Shown here in pieces: positions 35,802 through 44,658 of a stretch of 64,000 bases of DNA. The notes beneath the pieces were generated by a model. That model was not told the origin of the DNA, made no database searches, and saw nothing but the letters and a program-made list of their open reading frames with translations. Origin of the DNA: Methylorubrum salsuginis (lineage in GTDB: Bacteria > Pseudomonadota > Alphaproteobacteria > Rhizobiales > Beijerinckiaceae). Location: the NCBI RefSeq assembly GCF_900114375.1, contig NZ_FOSV01000004.1, positions 219,098-283,097 on the forward strand, given 5' to 3'. A program made the translations under genes and the position numbers. How positions within the stretch are numbered: position 1 is the first letter of the stretch; each line of letters opens with the position of its first letter.

Positions 35802-36434
35802 GTGACGTCCGGCCCCTCGCCGCTGCCCCCGACCTCTCCCTCCGGCATACCGCTCGTCGGCACGGCGCGGCTCGATGCGATGAGCGCGGTGCTCGCCCGA
35901 AACTGGTGGCTCGTGGCCCTGCGCGGCGTGCTGGCGATCCTGTTCGGCGCCGTCGCCTTCGTGGCGCCCGGCGCCTTCGTGCTATCGCTGGTGCTGTTCT
36001 TCTCCGCCTACATGGTCGTGGACGGGATCGTCACCATCGCCTCGGCGCTCCGGGCTGCGCAGCGGCACGAGCGCTACGGCTTCCTGCTGCTCGAAGGCTT
36101 GGTGGACATCGCGGTCGGGGTCGCCGCCTTCCTCGTGCCCGCGGCGGCGGTGTGGGCCTTCGTCTATCTCGTCGCGTTCTGGGCGCTGCTCAGCGGCGGT
36201 CTGATGATCGCGGCGGCGTTCCGCCTGCACCTGCATTACGGTCGCGGATGGCTGCTGGCCGGCGGCATCGTCTCGGCGCTGTTCGGCATCCTTCTGCTGA
36301 TCAATCCCGGCATGTCGGCGCTGGTGCTGACATGGTGGATGGGCAGCTACGCCGTCGCCTTCGGCGTGGCGCTGCTGATCCTCGCTTTCGCGCTGCGCGG
36401 GCGGCATACCGCCCCGGGTGGAGCGGCGCGGTAG
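35802..36434 (+). CDS. HdeD-family (DUF308) membrane protein
   Basis: A 210-residue protein with six predicted transmembrane helices and the HdeD pattern ARNWWLVALRGVLAILFGAV at the start, followed by paired-helix repeats (FFSAYMVVDGIVTIASAL, FWALLSGGLMIAAAFRL, GIVSALFGILLLINPG). HdeD proteins are linked to acid and general stress. GTG 35802 is preferred: CGGAGA lies upstream, and the EcfG-type promoter at 35742-35766 excludes earlier starts. ATG 35880 is a shorter alternative. This makes the gene a probable member of the general stress regulon. Confidence 0.85.
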   Translation: MTSGPSPLPPTSPSGIPLVGTARLDAMSAVLARNWWLVALRGVLAILFGAVAFVAPGAFVLSLVLFFSAYMVVDGIVTIASALRAAQRHERYGFLLLEGLVDIAVGVAAFLVPAAAVWAFVYLVAFWALLSGGLMIAAAFRLHLHYGRGWLLAGGIVSALFGILLLINPGMSALVLTWWMGSYAVAFGVALLILAFALRGRHTAPGGAAR

Positions 36435-36579
36435 GCGGCGGGCGTGTCCTTCCGGCCACCCGGCGCCCGCCTGTGCGCGACGCGGCGTAAGCAGCCGTAG
36501 CCCAAGCCCTTCTCCCTCCGCTAAGGTCGCCCCGTGATGTCCATGAGTGGGCGGAGATGGCGGGCGTGAACGGGTCTCG

Positions 36580-39084
36580 ATGACGGCGCAGGGACCGGAC
36601 AGCCCCGACGGCACGGGACGTGATCGGAGCGAGGCCGCCGCCGCCGCCCGCGAGGCGGCGCGCACCGCGGGCCTGCTCGCACGCCAGCTCGGGCGGCTCG
36701 CCGGCAGCGCCGGGCGCAGCCTGTGGCGGCAGGGCCGCGAGGCGGCGGGGCGGACGGCCCGTGCGGCCGGACCGGCCCTTCGCCGCGAGCGCGGCCCGGC
36801 GCCGGGGCCCAGCTCCACGCGGATGTCGGCGCCGAGACCGGTCATCCCCGAGCCGGTCCCGGGCCGGGCCGGCCTCCTCGCCCGCCTGCGCCGCCGGCCC
36901 CTCCTCGCGGGGGCGGCCCTCGCCGTGCTGGTGCCGCTGGGAGTCCTGGCGATCTACGTCCTGGCCGCCTTCGCGACGCTGCCGCCGCTGGGCGGCGTGG
37001 TGCCGGAGGCCGGGCAGCGGGCGCTGGTGGTCGAGGCCGACGACGGCCGCACCTTCGCCACCCGCGGCGCCTTCCAGGGCGAGAAGCTCACGGAAAAGAC
37101 CCTGCCGCCGCGGCTGGCCGAAGCCATCGTGGCGATCGAGGACCGGCGCTTCTACAGCCACTGGGGCATCGACCTGCGCGGGCTGTTCCGCGCGCTCTGG
37201 CGCAACGCCACCGGCGGCGGCGTGCGCGAGGGCGGCTCGACCATCACCCAACAATACGCGCGGCTCACCTCGCTCAATCAGGAGAAGACGCTCCGGCGCA
37301 AGATCCAGGAGGCGTTCCTGGCGCTTCGCCTGGAGAGCACCCTGTCGAAGCCCGAGATCCTGGTGGGCTACCTCAACACCGCCTATTTCGGCGCCGGCGC
37401 CTACGGCGCGGATGCGGCGGCGCGGCGCTATTTCGGCCACGGCGCGCAAGGCCTGACCCTGCCGGAAGCCGCGATGCTGGCGGGCCTCGTGCGCGCACCC
37501 TCGCAACTCGCGCCGACCCGCAATTTCGGCGGCGCCAAGGAGCGGGCCGACCTCGTGCTCCAGGCGATGGTCGAGACCGGCGCGATCAGCCAGGCCGAGG
37601 CCGACAAGGCGCGCAAGGAGAAGCTCACGCTCCACACGCCGTCCGAGACGCCACCGGGCACCAACTACTATCTCGACGCGCTCCAGGCCGACGTGCGCCG
37701 CCTGACGAACGAGACCGGCGACGTCACCGTCCGCTCGACCCTCAACCTCGATCTCCAGAGCCTCGCCGAGGGCGTGCTCGCCCGCCGCCTCGACGCGGAA
37801 GGCGCCAAGAAGAAGGTCGGCCAGGGCGCGCTCGTGGCGCTGGCGCCGGACGGCGCCGTGCTCGCCATGGTGGGGGGCCGCGACTACGAGGACAGCCAGT
37901 TCAACCGCGCGACCCAGGCGAAGCGTCAGGCGGGCTCGCTGTTCAAGCTGTTCGTCTACCTCGCGGCCTACCAGAAGGGCTACTTCCCCGACAGCGTGCT
38001 GGTCGATCGCCCGACCCAGATCGGCGAATGGGAGCCGCAGAACTCCAACAACCGCTTCCGCGGGGCCCTGCCCCTGCGGCAGGCCTTCGCGCTCTCGGTC
38101 AACACCATCGCGGCCCAGCTCGGCGACGAGGTCGGGATTCCGGCGATCATCGCCGAGGCGCGTCGGCTCGGGGTGCAGACCGATCTGCCCAACGTGCCGA
38201 GCCTCGCGCTCGGCTCGGCCGACGTGACGCTGATCGACATGACCCGCGCCTATGCCGGCGTGCTGGGGCCGGGCGTGCCGGTCGAGCCCTATCTCGTGCG
38301 CGCCGTGAAGGGCGGACCGCCGCAGCCGCTCTACCAGCGCAGCCCGCCGAAGCCCGGCACGGCGATGGACGCGCAGGTGCAGACCATGATCCTCGACTCG
38401 CTCCAGGCGGTGGTGGATTCCGGCACCGGCAAGGCCGCGCGGGTCTCGGGCGTCGCGGTCGGCGGCAAGACCGGCACCAGCCAGGACTTTCGCGATGCGT
38501 GGTTCGTCGGGCTGACGCCGGACATGATCGTCGGCGTCTGGGTCGGCAACGACGACAATTCGCCGATGAACAAGGTTACCGGCGGCGACATCCCGGCCCG
38601 CGTGTTCCACGACTTCGTCGAGCGCGCCCAGAAGGTGCTCAAGGGGCGCAAGCGCCCGACGCCGTCGGCGGCGCGGGGCGAGACCGTGGCGGCGACCGCC
38701 GTCGCCCCGCCACCGCCCACGCCCCCTGCCTCGATCCCCAGCAATGTCGGCCCGATCCCCGACAACGCCGGGCCGGAGGTGCGCGGCGTGCCGGAGGTGG
38801 TCGATACCGGCACGCTGTCGATCCGCGGGCGCACGGTGCGGCTGCTCGGCGTCGTCGGCGAAAGGGGCGCGCTCGCCCGCCAGCTCGCCCGCTACCTGCG
38901 GCGGCGCGAGGTGGTGTGCTCGGGCGATGCCGAGATGCGCTGCCGCCTCGACGGCGACGACCTCGCGGCGCTCATCGTCACCGCGGGCGGGGCGCGCGCC
39001 ACCGAGGACGCGCCGCCCGATCTCGTCGAGGCGGAGGATCAGGCCCGCGCGGAGCGGGCCGGCCTGTGGCAGCGGGAGCGGTGA
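36580..39084 (+). CDS. Class A penicillin-binding protein with C-terminal SNase-like domain
   Basis: An 834-residue bifunctional peptidoglycan synthase. A long basic cytoplasmic N-terminus (1-105) precedes one transmembrane helix (AGAALAVLVPLGVLAIYVLA). The GT51 glycosyltransferase domain has AIEDRRFYSHWGIDLRGL and GGSTITQQYARL. The transpeptidase has the serine motif AGSLFKLF, SVN as second motif and GGKTGTSQ as third. After a Pro-rich linker (about 700-745), residues 750-834 read VDTGTLSIRGRTVRLLGVVG, then ALARYLRRREVVCSG-like sequence and EAEDQARAERAGLW. This resembles a staphylococcal-nuclease-fold domain without its catalytic residues. ATG 36580 is preferred; a GTG at 36547 is possible. 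Confidence 0.88.
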   Translation: MTAQGPDSPDGTGRDRSEAAAAAREAARTAGLLARQLGRLAGSAGRSLWRQGREAAGRTARAAGPALRRERGPAPGPSSTRMSAPRPVIPEPVPGRAGLLARLRRRPLLAGAALAVLVPLGVLAIYVLAAFATLPPLGGVVPEAGQRALVVEADDGRTFATRGAFQGEKLTEKTLPPRLAEAIVAIEDRRFYSHWGIDLRGLFRALWRNATGGGVREGGSTITQQYARLTSLNQEKTLRRKIQEAFLALRLESTLSKPEILVGYLNTAYFGAGAYGADAAARRYFGHGAQGLTLPEAAMLAGLVRAPSQLAPTRNFGGAKERADLVLQAMVETGAISQAEADKARKEKLTLHTPSETPPGTNYYLDALQADVRRLTNETGDVTVRSTLNLDLQSLAEGVLARRLDAEGAKKKVGQGALVALAPDGAVLAMVGGRDYEDSQFNRATQAKRQAGSLFKLFVYLAAYQKGYFPDSVLVDRPTQIGEWEPQNSNNRFRGALPLRQAFALSVNTIAAQLGDEVGIPAIIAEARRLGVQTDLPNVPSLALGSADVTLIDMTRAYAGVLGPGVPVEPYLVRAVKGGPPQPLYQRSPPKPGTAMDAQVQTMILDSLQAVVDSGTGKAARVSGVAVGGKTGTSQDFRDAWFVGLTPDMIVGVWVGNDDNSPMNKVTGGDIPARVFHDFVERAQKVLKGRKRPTPSAARGETVAATAVAPPPPTPPASIPSNVGPIPDNAGPEVRGVPEVVDTGTLSIRGRTVRLLGVVGERGALARQLARYLRRREVVCSGDAEMRCRLDGDDLAALIVTAGGARATEDAPPDLVEAEDQARAERAGLWQRER

Positions 39085-39107
39085 GCGGCGCCGCGCCGTC
39101 CCGACAA

Positions 39108-39210
39108 CCGGATCCGCGACCCGAACGGCCGCCACCGGCTTGTCGGAAGCATCCGATGCGCCGAGCGCATCGCCATGGATACGATATCCAAAATGCCGGG
39201 TGAGGGGCGG
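39108..39210. repeat. Intergenic palindromic elements downstream of the PBP gene
   Basis: A small palindrome near 39157 (GATGCGCCGAGCGCATC) and TGGATACGATATCCA (39175-39190) lie in the 194-bp gap. The latter resembles the core of the hairpin at 55863-55903. Confidence 0.55.
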
Positions 39211-39278
39211 CTCGTAAGCCGACCTTAACCTAGGTGAACAATATTGCCTCACGATCGTGTGATTCTGGGGCCGCTTCC

Positions 39279-40976
39279 GTGAAGATAGTCGCCAATACCC
39301 GCATCCTCGTGAAGGTCGCGGTGCCGCTCGGTCTCCTCGTCGCGGCGTCGATCGGGTCCGTCACCTATGCCAGCCGGACCCTGGACGGCTTGGCCGAGCA
39401 GACCCGCCACCTCACCGACGTGCAGGCCGTACGCCAGGAAAGCATCCTGCGGACGCAGGTCGGCATCACCGAGGCGACGATCCAGAACCGCAACATCATC
39501 ATCGAGACCGACCAATCGAAGATGGACGCCTACAAGGCCAAGCAGGAGGCCGCGATCCAGGCGACCTTCGCGGCGATCGACACGCAGATCGCGCTGTCCG
39601 ACGGGCCGCAGCGCCGCGCCCTCAATCAGGCCATGCGCCAGTCGGCCGAGACCTACTTCACGATCCTCGCCCGTTCGACCGAGCTGGGCCTCAAGAACGA
39701 CGCCGAGGGCGGGATGAAGATCGCGCAGCAGGAAGCCTCGCCGGCCCGCACCAAGCTGCGGGAGATCGTGGAAGGCCGCATCGCGAAGATCGGCGAGGAG
39801 ATGCAGGCCGAGAAGAAGTCCATGCTCGACGAGACGGCGCGCACCAAGGCGATGCTGATCGCCGGCTCAGGCCTCGCGCTGCTGCTGGCCCTCGCGCTCG
39901 CCGCCGCCATCGTGGTGTTCGGCATCACGCGCCCCCTCGGTCGGCTCGTCGCCGTCCTGCGGCGCATGTCCGAGGGCGAGATCGACGCGGATCTCCCGGA
40001 GGCACGGCGCGGCGACGAGATCGGGCAGGTCGGCCGTGCCGTGGAGCGCATCAAGAACATGGTCGCCCGCAAGGCCGCCGAGGAGGCCGAGCTTCGCCAG
40101 ATCGCGGACGCCGCGGCGGCGGCCGAGCGCAAGCGCACGATGATCGAACTCGCCGACGGCTTCGAGCGGGCGGTGGGCGGCATCGTCGGCACGGTGTCGT
40201 CCGCGGCCACCGAACTCCAGGCGACGGCCTCGACCATGTCGTCCACGGCGAACGAGACCGCGACCCAGGCCGGCACCGTCGCGGCCGCGGCGGAAGAGGC
40301 CGCCGTCAACGTCAACACCGTCGCGGCGGCGGCGGAAGAGCTCGGCGCCTCGGTGGCCGAGATCGGCCGGCAGGTCTCGAGCTCCGCCGACCTCGCGCAG
40401 GCGGCGGTCGCCGAATCCGACAACACCTCCGCCCTGGTGCAGGAACTCGACGGGGCGGTGGCGCGCATCGGCGACGTGGTCGGCCTGATCTCCTCGATCG
40501 CCGGCCAGACCAACCTGCTCGCCCTCAACGCCACCATCGAGGCGGCCCGTGCGGGCGAGGCCGGACGCGGCTTCGCAGTCGTCGCCGCCGAGGTGAAGGA
40601 ACTCGCCACGCAGACGGCGCGCGCCACGGAGGAGATCGCGCAGCAGATCGGCCGCATCCAGGGCGCGACCGGTCAGGCGGTCTCGGCCATCGGCGGCATC
40701 GCGGCGCGCATCCGCGACATCGACAGCGTGGCGACCGGCATCGCGGCGGCGGTGGAGCAGCAGGGCGCGGCGACTCAGGAGATCGTGCGCAACGTGGCGC
40801 AGGCATCCTCCGGCGCCTCCGAGGTCACCGGCAACATCACCGGCGTGGCGGGTGCCGCGGAGGAGACCGGCGCGGCCGCCGCTCAGGTGCTCGGCGCGGC
40901 GGGCGACCTCTCGCGGCAGTCGGAGCAGCTGCGCGCGGAGGTGAGCCGCTTCCTGGCGACGGTGCGGGCGGCCTGA
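39279..40976 (+). CDS. Methyl-accepting chemotaxis protein
   Basis: A 565-residue transducer. A transmembrane helix near the N-terminus ([20 protein letters not shown]) and a second at about 195-220 bracket a helical 4HB-type periplasmic sensor. A HAMP domain follows ([20 protein letters not shown]), and then the signalling domain with the hairpin tip [40 protein letters not shown] (given in part: [20 protein letters not shown]). GTG 39279 gives the usual short N-terminus; GTG 39234 is possible. The ligand is unknown and no che genes lie nearby. Confidence 0.93.
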   Translation: MKIVANTRILVKVAVPLGLLVAASIGSVTYASRTLDGLAEQTRHLTDVQAVRQESILRTQVGITEATIQNRNIIIETDQSKMDAYKAKQEAAIQATFAAIDTQIALSDGPQRRALNQAMRQSAETYFTILARSTELGLKNDAEGGMKIAQQEASPARTKLREIVEGRIAKIGEEMQAEKKSMLDETARTKAMLIAGSGLALLLALALAAAIVVFGITRPLGRLVAVLRRMSEGEIDADLPEARRGDEIGQVGRAVERIKNMVARKAAEEAELRQIADAAAAAERKRTMIELADGFERAVGGIVGTVSSAATELQATASTMSSTANETATQAGTVAAAAEEAAVNVNTVAAAAEELGASVAEIGRQVSSSADLAQAAVAESDNTSALVQELDGAVARIGDVVGLISSIAGQTNLLALNATIEAARAGEAGRGFAVVAAEVKELATQTARATEEIAQQIGRIQGATGQAVSAIGGIAARIRDIDSVATGIAAAVEQQGAATQEIVRNVAQASSGASEVTGNITGVAGAAEETGAAAAQVLGAAGDLSRQSEQLRAEVSRFLATVRAA

Positions 40977-40990
40977 GGCCGGTCGCCTTC

Positions 40991-42478
40991 CTACCGGAAC
41001 GGCGGCTCGTCGAAGCTCCGCAGCTTGCGCGAGTGCAGCCCCGCCCGGTCTGCGCGCAGGGTGTCGAGGGTCGCGAGCCCGATCTTCAGGTGTTCGGCCA
41101 CCGCCCGCTCGTAGAAGGCGCTGGCCGAGCCCGGCAGCTTGATCTCGCCGTGGAGCGGCTTGTCGGAGACGCAGAGCAAGGTCCCGTAGGGCACCCGCAG
41201 GCGAAAGCCCTGGGCCGCGATGGTGCCGCTCTCCATGTCCACGGCAATCGCCCGCGACAGGTTGATCGGCCGCCGCTCCTGGCTGAAGCGAAGCTCCCAG
41301 TTGCGGTCGTCGTAGGTCACGACGGTGCCGGTGCGCAGGCGCCGCTTGAGCGCCTCGGCCCGCTCGCCGGTCACCGCGGCGGCGGCCGATTGCAGGGCGA
41401 TCTGCACTTCCGCCAGGGCGGGCACCGGGATGTCGGGCGGCACGAGGTCGTCGAGGATGCGGTCGCGGCGCAGATAACCGTGCGCCAGCACGTAGTCGCC
41501 GATGGTCTGCGACTGACGAAGCCCGCCGCAATGGCCGACCATCAGCCAGCAATGCGGGCGCAGGACCGCGAGATGGTCGGTGATCGTCTTGGCGTTGGAG
41601 GGGCCGACGCCGATATTGACCAGCGTCGTGCCCTGGGGCGCCCCGTCGGCTCCGCGGGCGACGAGGTGATAGGCCGGCATCTGGAAGCGGTGCCAGGGCG
41701 AGGCGGCGATCAGCGCCTCCGGGTCGGCGCCCGCGGCATCGGCCTGCCGCACCACCACGCCGCCCGGCAGGACGAGACGCTCGCCCTCCCCCGCCGCCAG
41801 CCGCTCGAGGGCGTGGCGGACGAAGTTGTGGACGTAGCGGTGGTAGTTGGTGAGCAGGATCCAGGGCTGGATCTCGCTCCAGTCCGAGCCCGTATAATGG
41901 ACGAGGCGGCGCAGCGAGTAATCGGTGCGGATGCCGTCGAACAGCGCGAGCGGACGCGGCTCGCCCGGCTCCTCCCGCCACAGCCCGTCGGCGACCTCGT
42001 CGCCGACCACCGAGAGCAGGGGCACGGGAAACAAGGCGGCGAGGTCGCTGGCGCTCGCGCCGCTGCCGCCGAGATCGGTCCCGGGCTCGACCACGTAGGG
42101 ATAGGGAATCTCCTGGGCCGAGAGCCCGACCTCGATCGCCGCGCCGTAATCGCGCACCAGCGGGCGCAGCTGTTCCAGCAGGTAGGGGCGGAAATAGCCC
42201 GGCTGGGTCACCGTGGTGGAATAGACCCCCGGCGCCTGGAACTTGGCGGTCGCCCGCTCCAGCCGCGGCAGCGGCCCCGTGGGCCGATAGGTCAGGCGCA
42301 GTTCGGGATAGCGGAATTGCAGCCGCTCGGCCGGGCTCGGCGGCGCGCGGGTGTCGAGGTAGCGGGCGAGTGCCGTCTGGAGCGCCCGCGTCGCGCCCGC
42401 ATGCAGCGTCTCCAGCCGCGCGACGGCTTCCTCCGGATCGGCGATCGCCTCCATCGGCCGCAACTCGTCGCTGACCAT
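40991..42478 (-). CDS. amn: AMP nucleosidase
   Basis: A 495-residue enzyme that hydrolyses AMP to adenine and ribose 5-phosphate. Family landmarks are TVTQPGYFRPYLLEQLRPLV in the N-terminal regulatory part and the nucleoside-phosphorylase fold later: TTLVNIGVGPSNAKTITDHL, MVGHCGGLRQSQTIGDYVLA, VDMESGTIAAQGFRLRVPYG and CVSDKPLHGEIK. The length matches bacterial Amn. It is convergent with the chemotaxis gene (14 bp apart) and divergent from trmO. It balances adenylate pools when AMP rises. Confidence 0.95.
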   Translation of the reverse strand: MVSDELRPMEAIADPEEAVARLETLHAGATRALQTALARYLDTRAPPSPAERLQFRYPELRLTYRPTGPLPRLERATAKFQAPGVYSTTVTQPGYFRPYLLEQLRPLVRDYGAAIEVGLSAQEIPYPYVVEPGTDLGGSGASASDLAALFPVPLLSVVGDEVADGLWREEPGEPRPLALFDGIRTDYSLRRLVHYTGSDWSEIQPWILLTNYHRYVHNFVRHALERLAAGEGERLVLPGGVVVRQADAAGADPEALIAASPWHRFQMPAYHLVARGADGAPQGTTLVNIGVGPSNAKTITDHLAVLRPHCWLMVGHCGGLRQSQTIGDYVLAHGYLRRDRILDDLVPPDIPVPALAEVQIALQSAAAAVTGERAEALKRRLRTGTVVTYDDRNWELRFSQERRPINLSRAIAVDMESGTIAAQGFRLRVPYGTLLCVSDKPLHGEIKLPGSASAFYERAVAEHLKIGLATLDTLRADRAGLHSRKLRSFDEPPFR

Positions 42479-42569
42479 GCCCCCTCCTCTTCGACTGTCG
42501 CGGCCTCTACATCGGCGCGAGCGCGGCGGCGGGCAAGCCGGTTCGGGAATGCGGAAGGATCACGACGCG

Positions 42570-43070
42570 ATGCACGAGCAAGCCGAGCGCCGCCCCGGCG
42601 AGGAGACCGTCGCGCTGCCCGAGCGCTACGATGCCGGGCTCTACTTCATCGGGAGGGTCCGCACGCCCTGGGGCAGCCGGGCCGAATGTCCGAAGAACGG
42701 GCGCCAGACCGACGCCGTCTGTACGCTCGAGGTCGATCCGGCCTACCGCCCCGGCCTCCAGAACGTGACCGGGGCGACCCACCTGATCGTGCTCTACTGG
42801 ATGGACCGGGCCGCCCGCGACCTCGTGCGCCAGCAGCCGCGCCACGCCGAGGGCAGCCGCGGCACCTTCTCGCTGCGCTCGCCGGCGCGCCCGAACCCGA
42901 TCGCGCTCTCGGTGGTCGAATTGCTGGGCGTGGACGAAGGCACGCTCCGCGTGCGCGGCCTCGACTGCATCGACGGCACGCCGCTGCTCGACATCAAGCC
43001 CTACTACGCCACGACCGACAGCCGGCCGGAAGCACGGGTCGACCGCGCCGGCACGGCCGCCAAGGTTTGA
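42570..43070 (+). CDS. tRNA m6t6A37 methyltransferase TrmO (TsaA-like)
   Basis: A 166-residue SAM-dependent methylase that adds the N6-methyl group to threonylcarbamoyl-adenosine 37 of certain tRNAs. Family motifs are FIGRVRTPWGSRAECPKNGR at the start, LEVDPAYRPGLQNVTGATHL, and LRSPARPNPIALSVVELLGV with LDCIDGTPLLDIKPY. It fits the short single-domain form of the UPF0066/TsaA family. The ATG at 42570 has GGAAGG upstream; the ATG at 42549 is an alternative. It diverges from amn. Confidence 0.88.
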   Translation: MHEQAERRPGEETVALPERYDAGLYFIGRVRTPWGSRAECPKNGRQTDAVCTLEVDPAYRPGLQNVTGATHLIVLYWMDRAARDLVRQQPRHAEGSRGTFSLRSPARPNPIALSVVELLGVDEGTLRVRGLDCIDGTPLLDIKPYYATTDSRPEARVDRAGTAAKV

Positions 43071-43112
43071 GAAACCGATGATCTCGGGCGCGGCCCGAAC
43101 AATCCGTGACCG

Positions 43113-43130
43113 AACCATCATGTGATGGTT
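43113..43130. promoter_or_regulatory. Inverted repeat upstream of the P450-GGDEF/EAL operon
   Basis: AACCATCA-TG-TGATGGTT is a perfect 8-bp dyad with a 2-nt centre, 107 bp before the P450 start. The DNA after it is unusually AT-rich for this genome and probably holds the promoter. It could be an operator or the end of trmO transcription. Confidence 0.45.
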
Positions 43131-43236
43131 AACATTGCGGAAGAACAGTCGATCACCAACATCATAGTCGAAGAATAACGCCGATTAAGACATTCTTTAT
43201 GTTTGGGGCAGCTACTGAATGCCGTCGAGGAGAGCG

Positions 43237-44658
43237 ATGGCATCGGTATCGACCACATTCCGGCTGTGCGATCAGCGTCCGCCCTCGCTGAAGGACGCGT
43301 TCACCGAAGCCCTGACGGTGCCGCCCCTGCTGGCGACCATGCTGCACAGCATGATCGAGGCATGGCCCGAAGAGGTCTACGCGCAGCCCTCGGTCGCCAC
43401 CCGCTTCCTCGGCAAGCGCACCACCTTCGTCTGCGAGCCGGCGTTGATCCGCAGCCTGCTGGTCGATCAGGCCGACGCGCTGGAGCGCGAGACCTTCATG
43501 CTGCGGGCGCTGGCGCCCGCGCTCGGACGCGGCATCCTCACGGCGGACGGCGCCTTCTGGCGCGGACAGCGCCGGACCGCGGCGCCGATGTTCCGGCCCG
43601 ACCGCATCCGCGGCTTCGTTCCGGCGATCGCCGCGGCGGCGGAGGCCGGGCGGGCCCGTTGGCAGGCGGCTGCGGCTCAGGACGCCCGAGAGGCCCGGGG
43701 CGCTCGTGCCGCCGACATCCTGCCGGAGCTGATGCGCACGGCCTTCGAGATCATCGTCGCCACCATGATCTCGGGCGATTCCGAGATGGAGGTGGGCCCC
43801 TTCGGCCGGGCGATCGACGACTACCTCTCGCAGACGCAATGGAAGATCGCCCTCGCCCATCTCGGCGCGCCCGCCTGGGTGCCGCATCCGGGCGCGCGCC
43901 GGGGCGCGGCCGCCGCGCGCTTCCTGCGCCAGGAGACCGCCCGCACCGTCGCCCGCCGCCGCGCCCGCGGCGAGCCTGGCCGCGACCTGCTCGGGGCGCT
44001 CCTCGAGGCGCGCGATCCGGAGACGGGCCTCGGCCTGCCCGAGGATGCGCTGATCGATAACCTCCTCACCTTCGTCGCCGCCGGCCACGAGACGACGGCG
44101 CTGGCGCTGGCCTGGACCCTGCGGCTGATCGCCGACCGTCCCGAGGTGGAAGCGAAGATGCTGGCCGAGATCGCCGGGCTCGGCTCGCCCCTCGCCGAGA
44201 CCCCGGACGGGATCGAGCGCCTGACATACACGAAGCAGGTGCTGCTCGAATCGATGCGGCTCTATCCGCCCGCTCCGCTGATCGTGCGCCGCACGACCGC
44301 CGAGGTGCGGCTCGGCGAGACACGGATTCCGGCGGGCGAGTCGGTCCACGTGCCGGTCTACGCGCTGCATCGCAATCGCGGCCTGTGGGACCGGCCCGAC
44401 ATCTTCGATCCCGACCGCTTCGCTCCGGCGCTCCAGGCGAGTCGGGACCGCTACGCCTACCTGCCGTTCGGCGCCGGCCCGCGGGTCTGCATCGGCATGG
44501 GGCTGGCGATCACCGAATGCCTCGTGGTGCTGGCGACCCTCCTGCCGGCCCTGCACTTCATTCCCGAACGGGCCGAGATGCCGGAGGCGCAGTTCCGCGT
44601 CACCCTGCGGCCGCGGGGCGGAGTGCCCATGCGTGTGGTGACGCGCCATGCCGGATGA
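43237..44658 (+). CDS. Cytochrome P450
   Basis: A 473-residue soluble P450. The I-helix oxygen motif is FVAAGHETTALALAW, the K-helix ExxR is LLESMRLYPPAP, the PERF-like segment is FDPDRFAPAL, and the haem loop is PFGAGPRVCIGMG with the axial cysteine. There is no membrane anchor, as in bacterial enzymes of the CYP4/CYP102-like class. ATG 43237 lies just behind GAGGAGAG; the ATG at 43219 is the alternative. The 3' end overlaps the GGDEF-EAL gene by 11 bp. No ferredoxin or reductase gene is nearby, so electrons must come from elsewhere. The substrate is unknown. Confidence 0.94.
   Translation: MASVSTTFRLCDQRPPSLKDAFTEALTVPPLLATMLHSMIEAWPEEVYAQPSVATRFLGKRTTFVCEPALIRSLLVDQADALERETFMLRALAPALGRGILTADGAFWRGQRRTAAPMFRPDRIRGFVPAIAAAAEAGRARWQAAAAQDAREARGARAADILPELMRTAFEIIVATMISGDSEMEVGPFGRAIDDYLSQTQWKIALAHLGAPAWVPHPGARRGAAAARFLRQETARTVARRRARGEPGRDLLGALLEARDPETGLGLPEDALIDNLLTFVAAGHETTALALAWTLRLIADRPEVEAKMLAEIAGLGSPLAETPDGIERLTYTKQVLLESMRLYPPAPLIVRRTTAEVRLGETRIPAGESVHVPVYALHRNRGLWDRPDIFDPDRFAPALQASRDRYAYLPFGAGPRVCIGMGLAITECLVVLATLLPALHFIPERAEMPEAQFRVTLRPRGGVPMRVVTRHAG

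Noticed and set aside
36301..39252. A 983-codon reverse frame across the PBP gene
   Set aside because: The forward frame has all GT51 and transpeptidase motifs; the reverse frame is a mirror of its codon bias.
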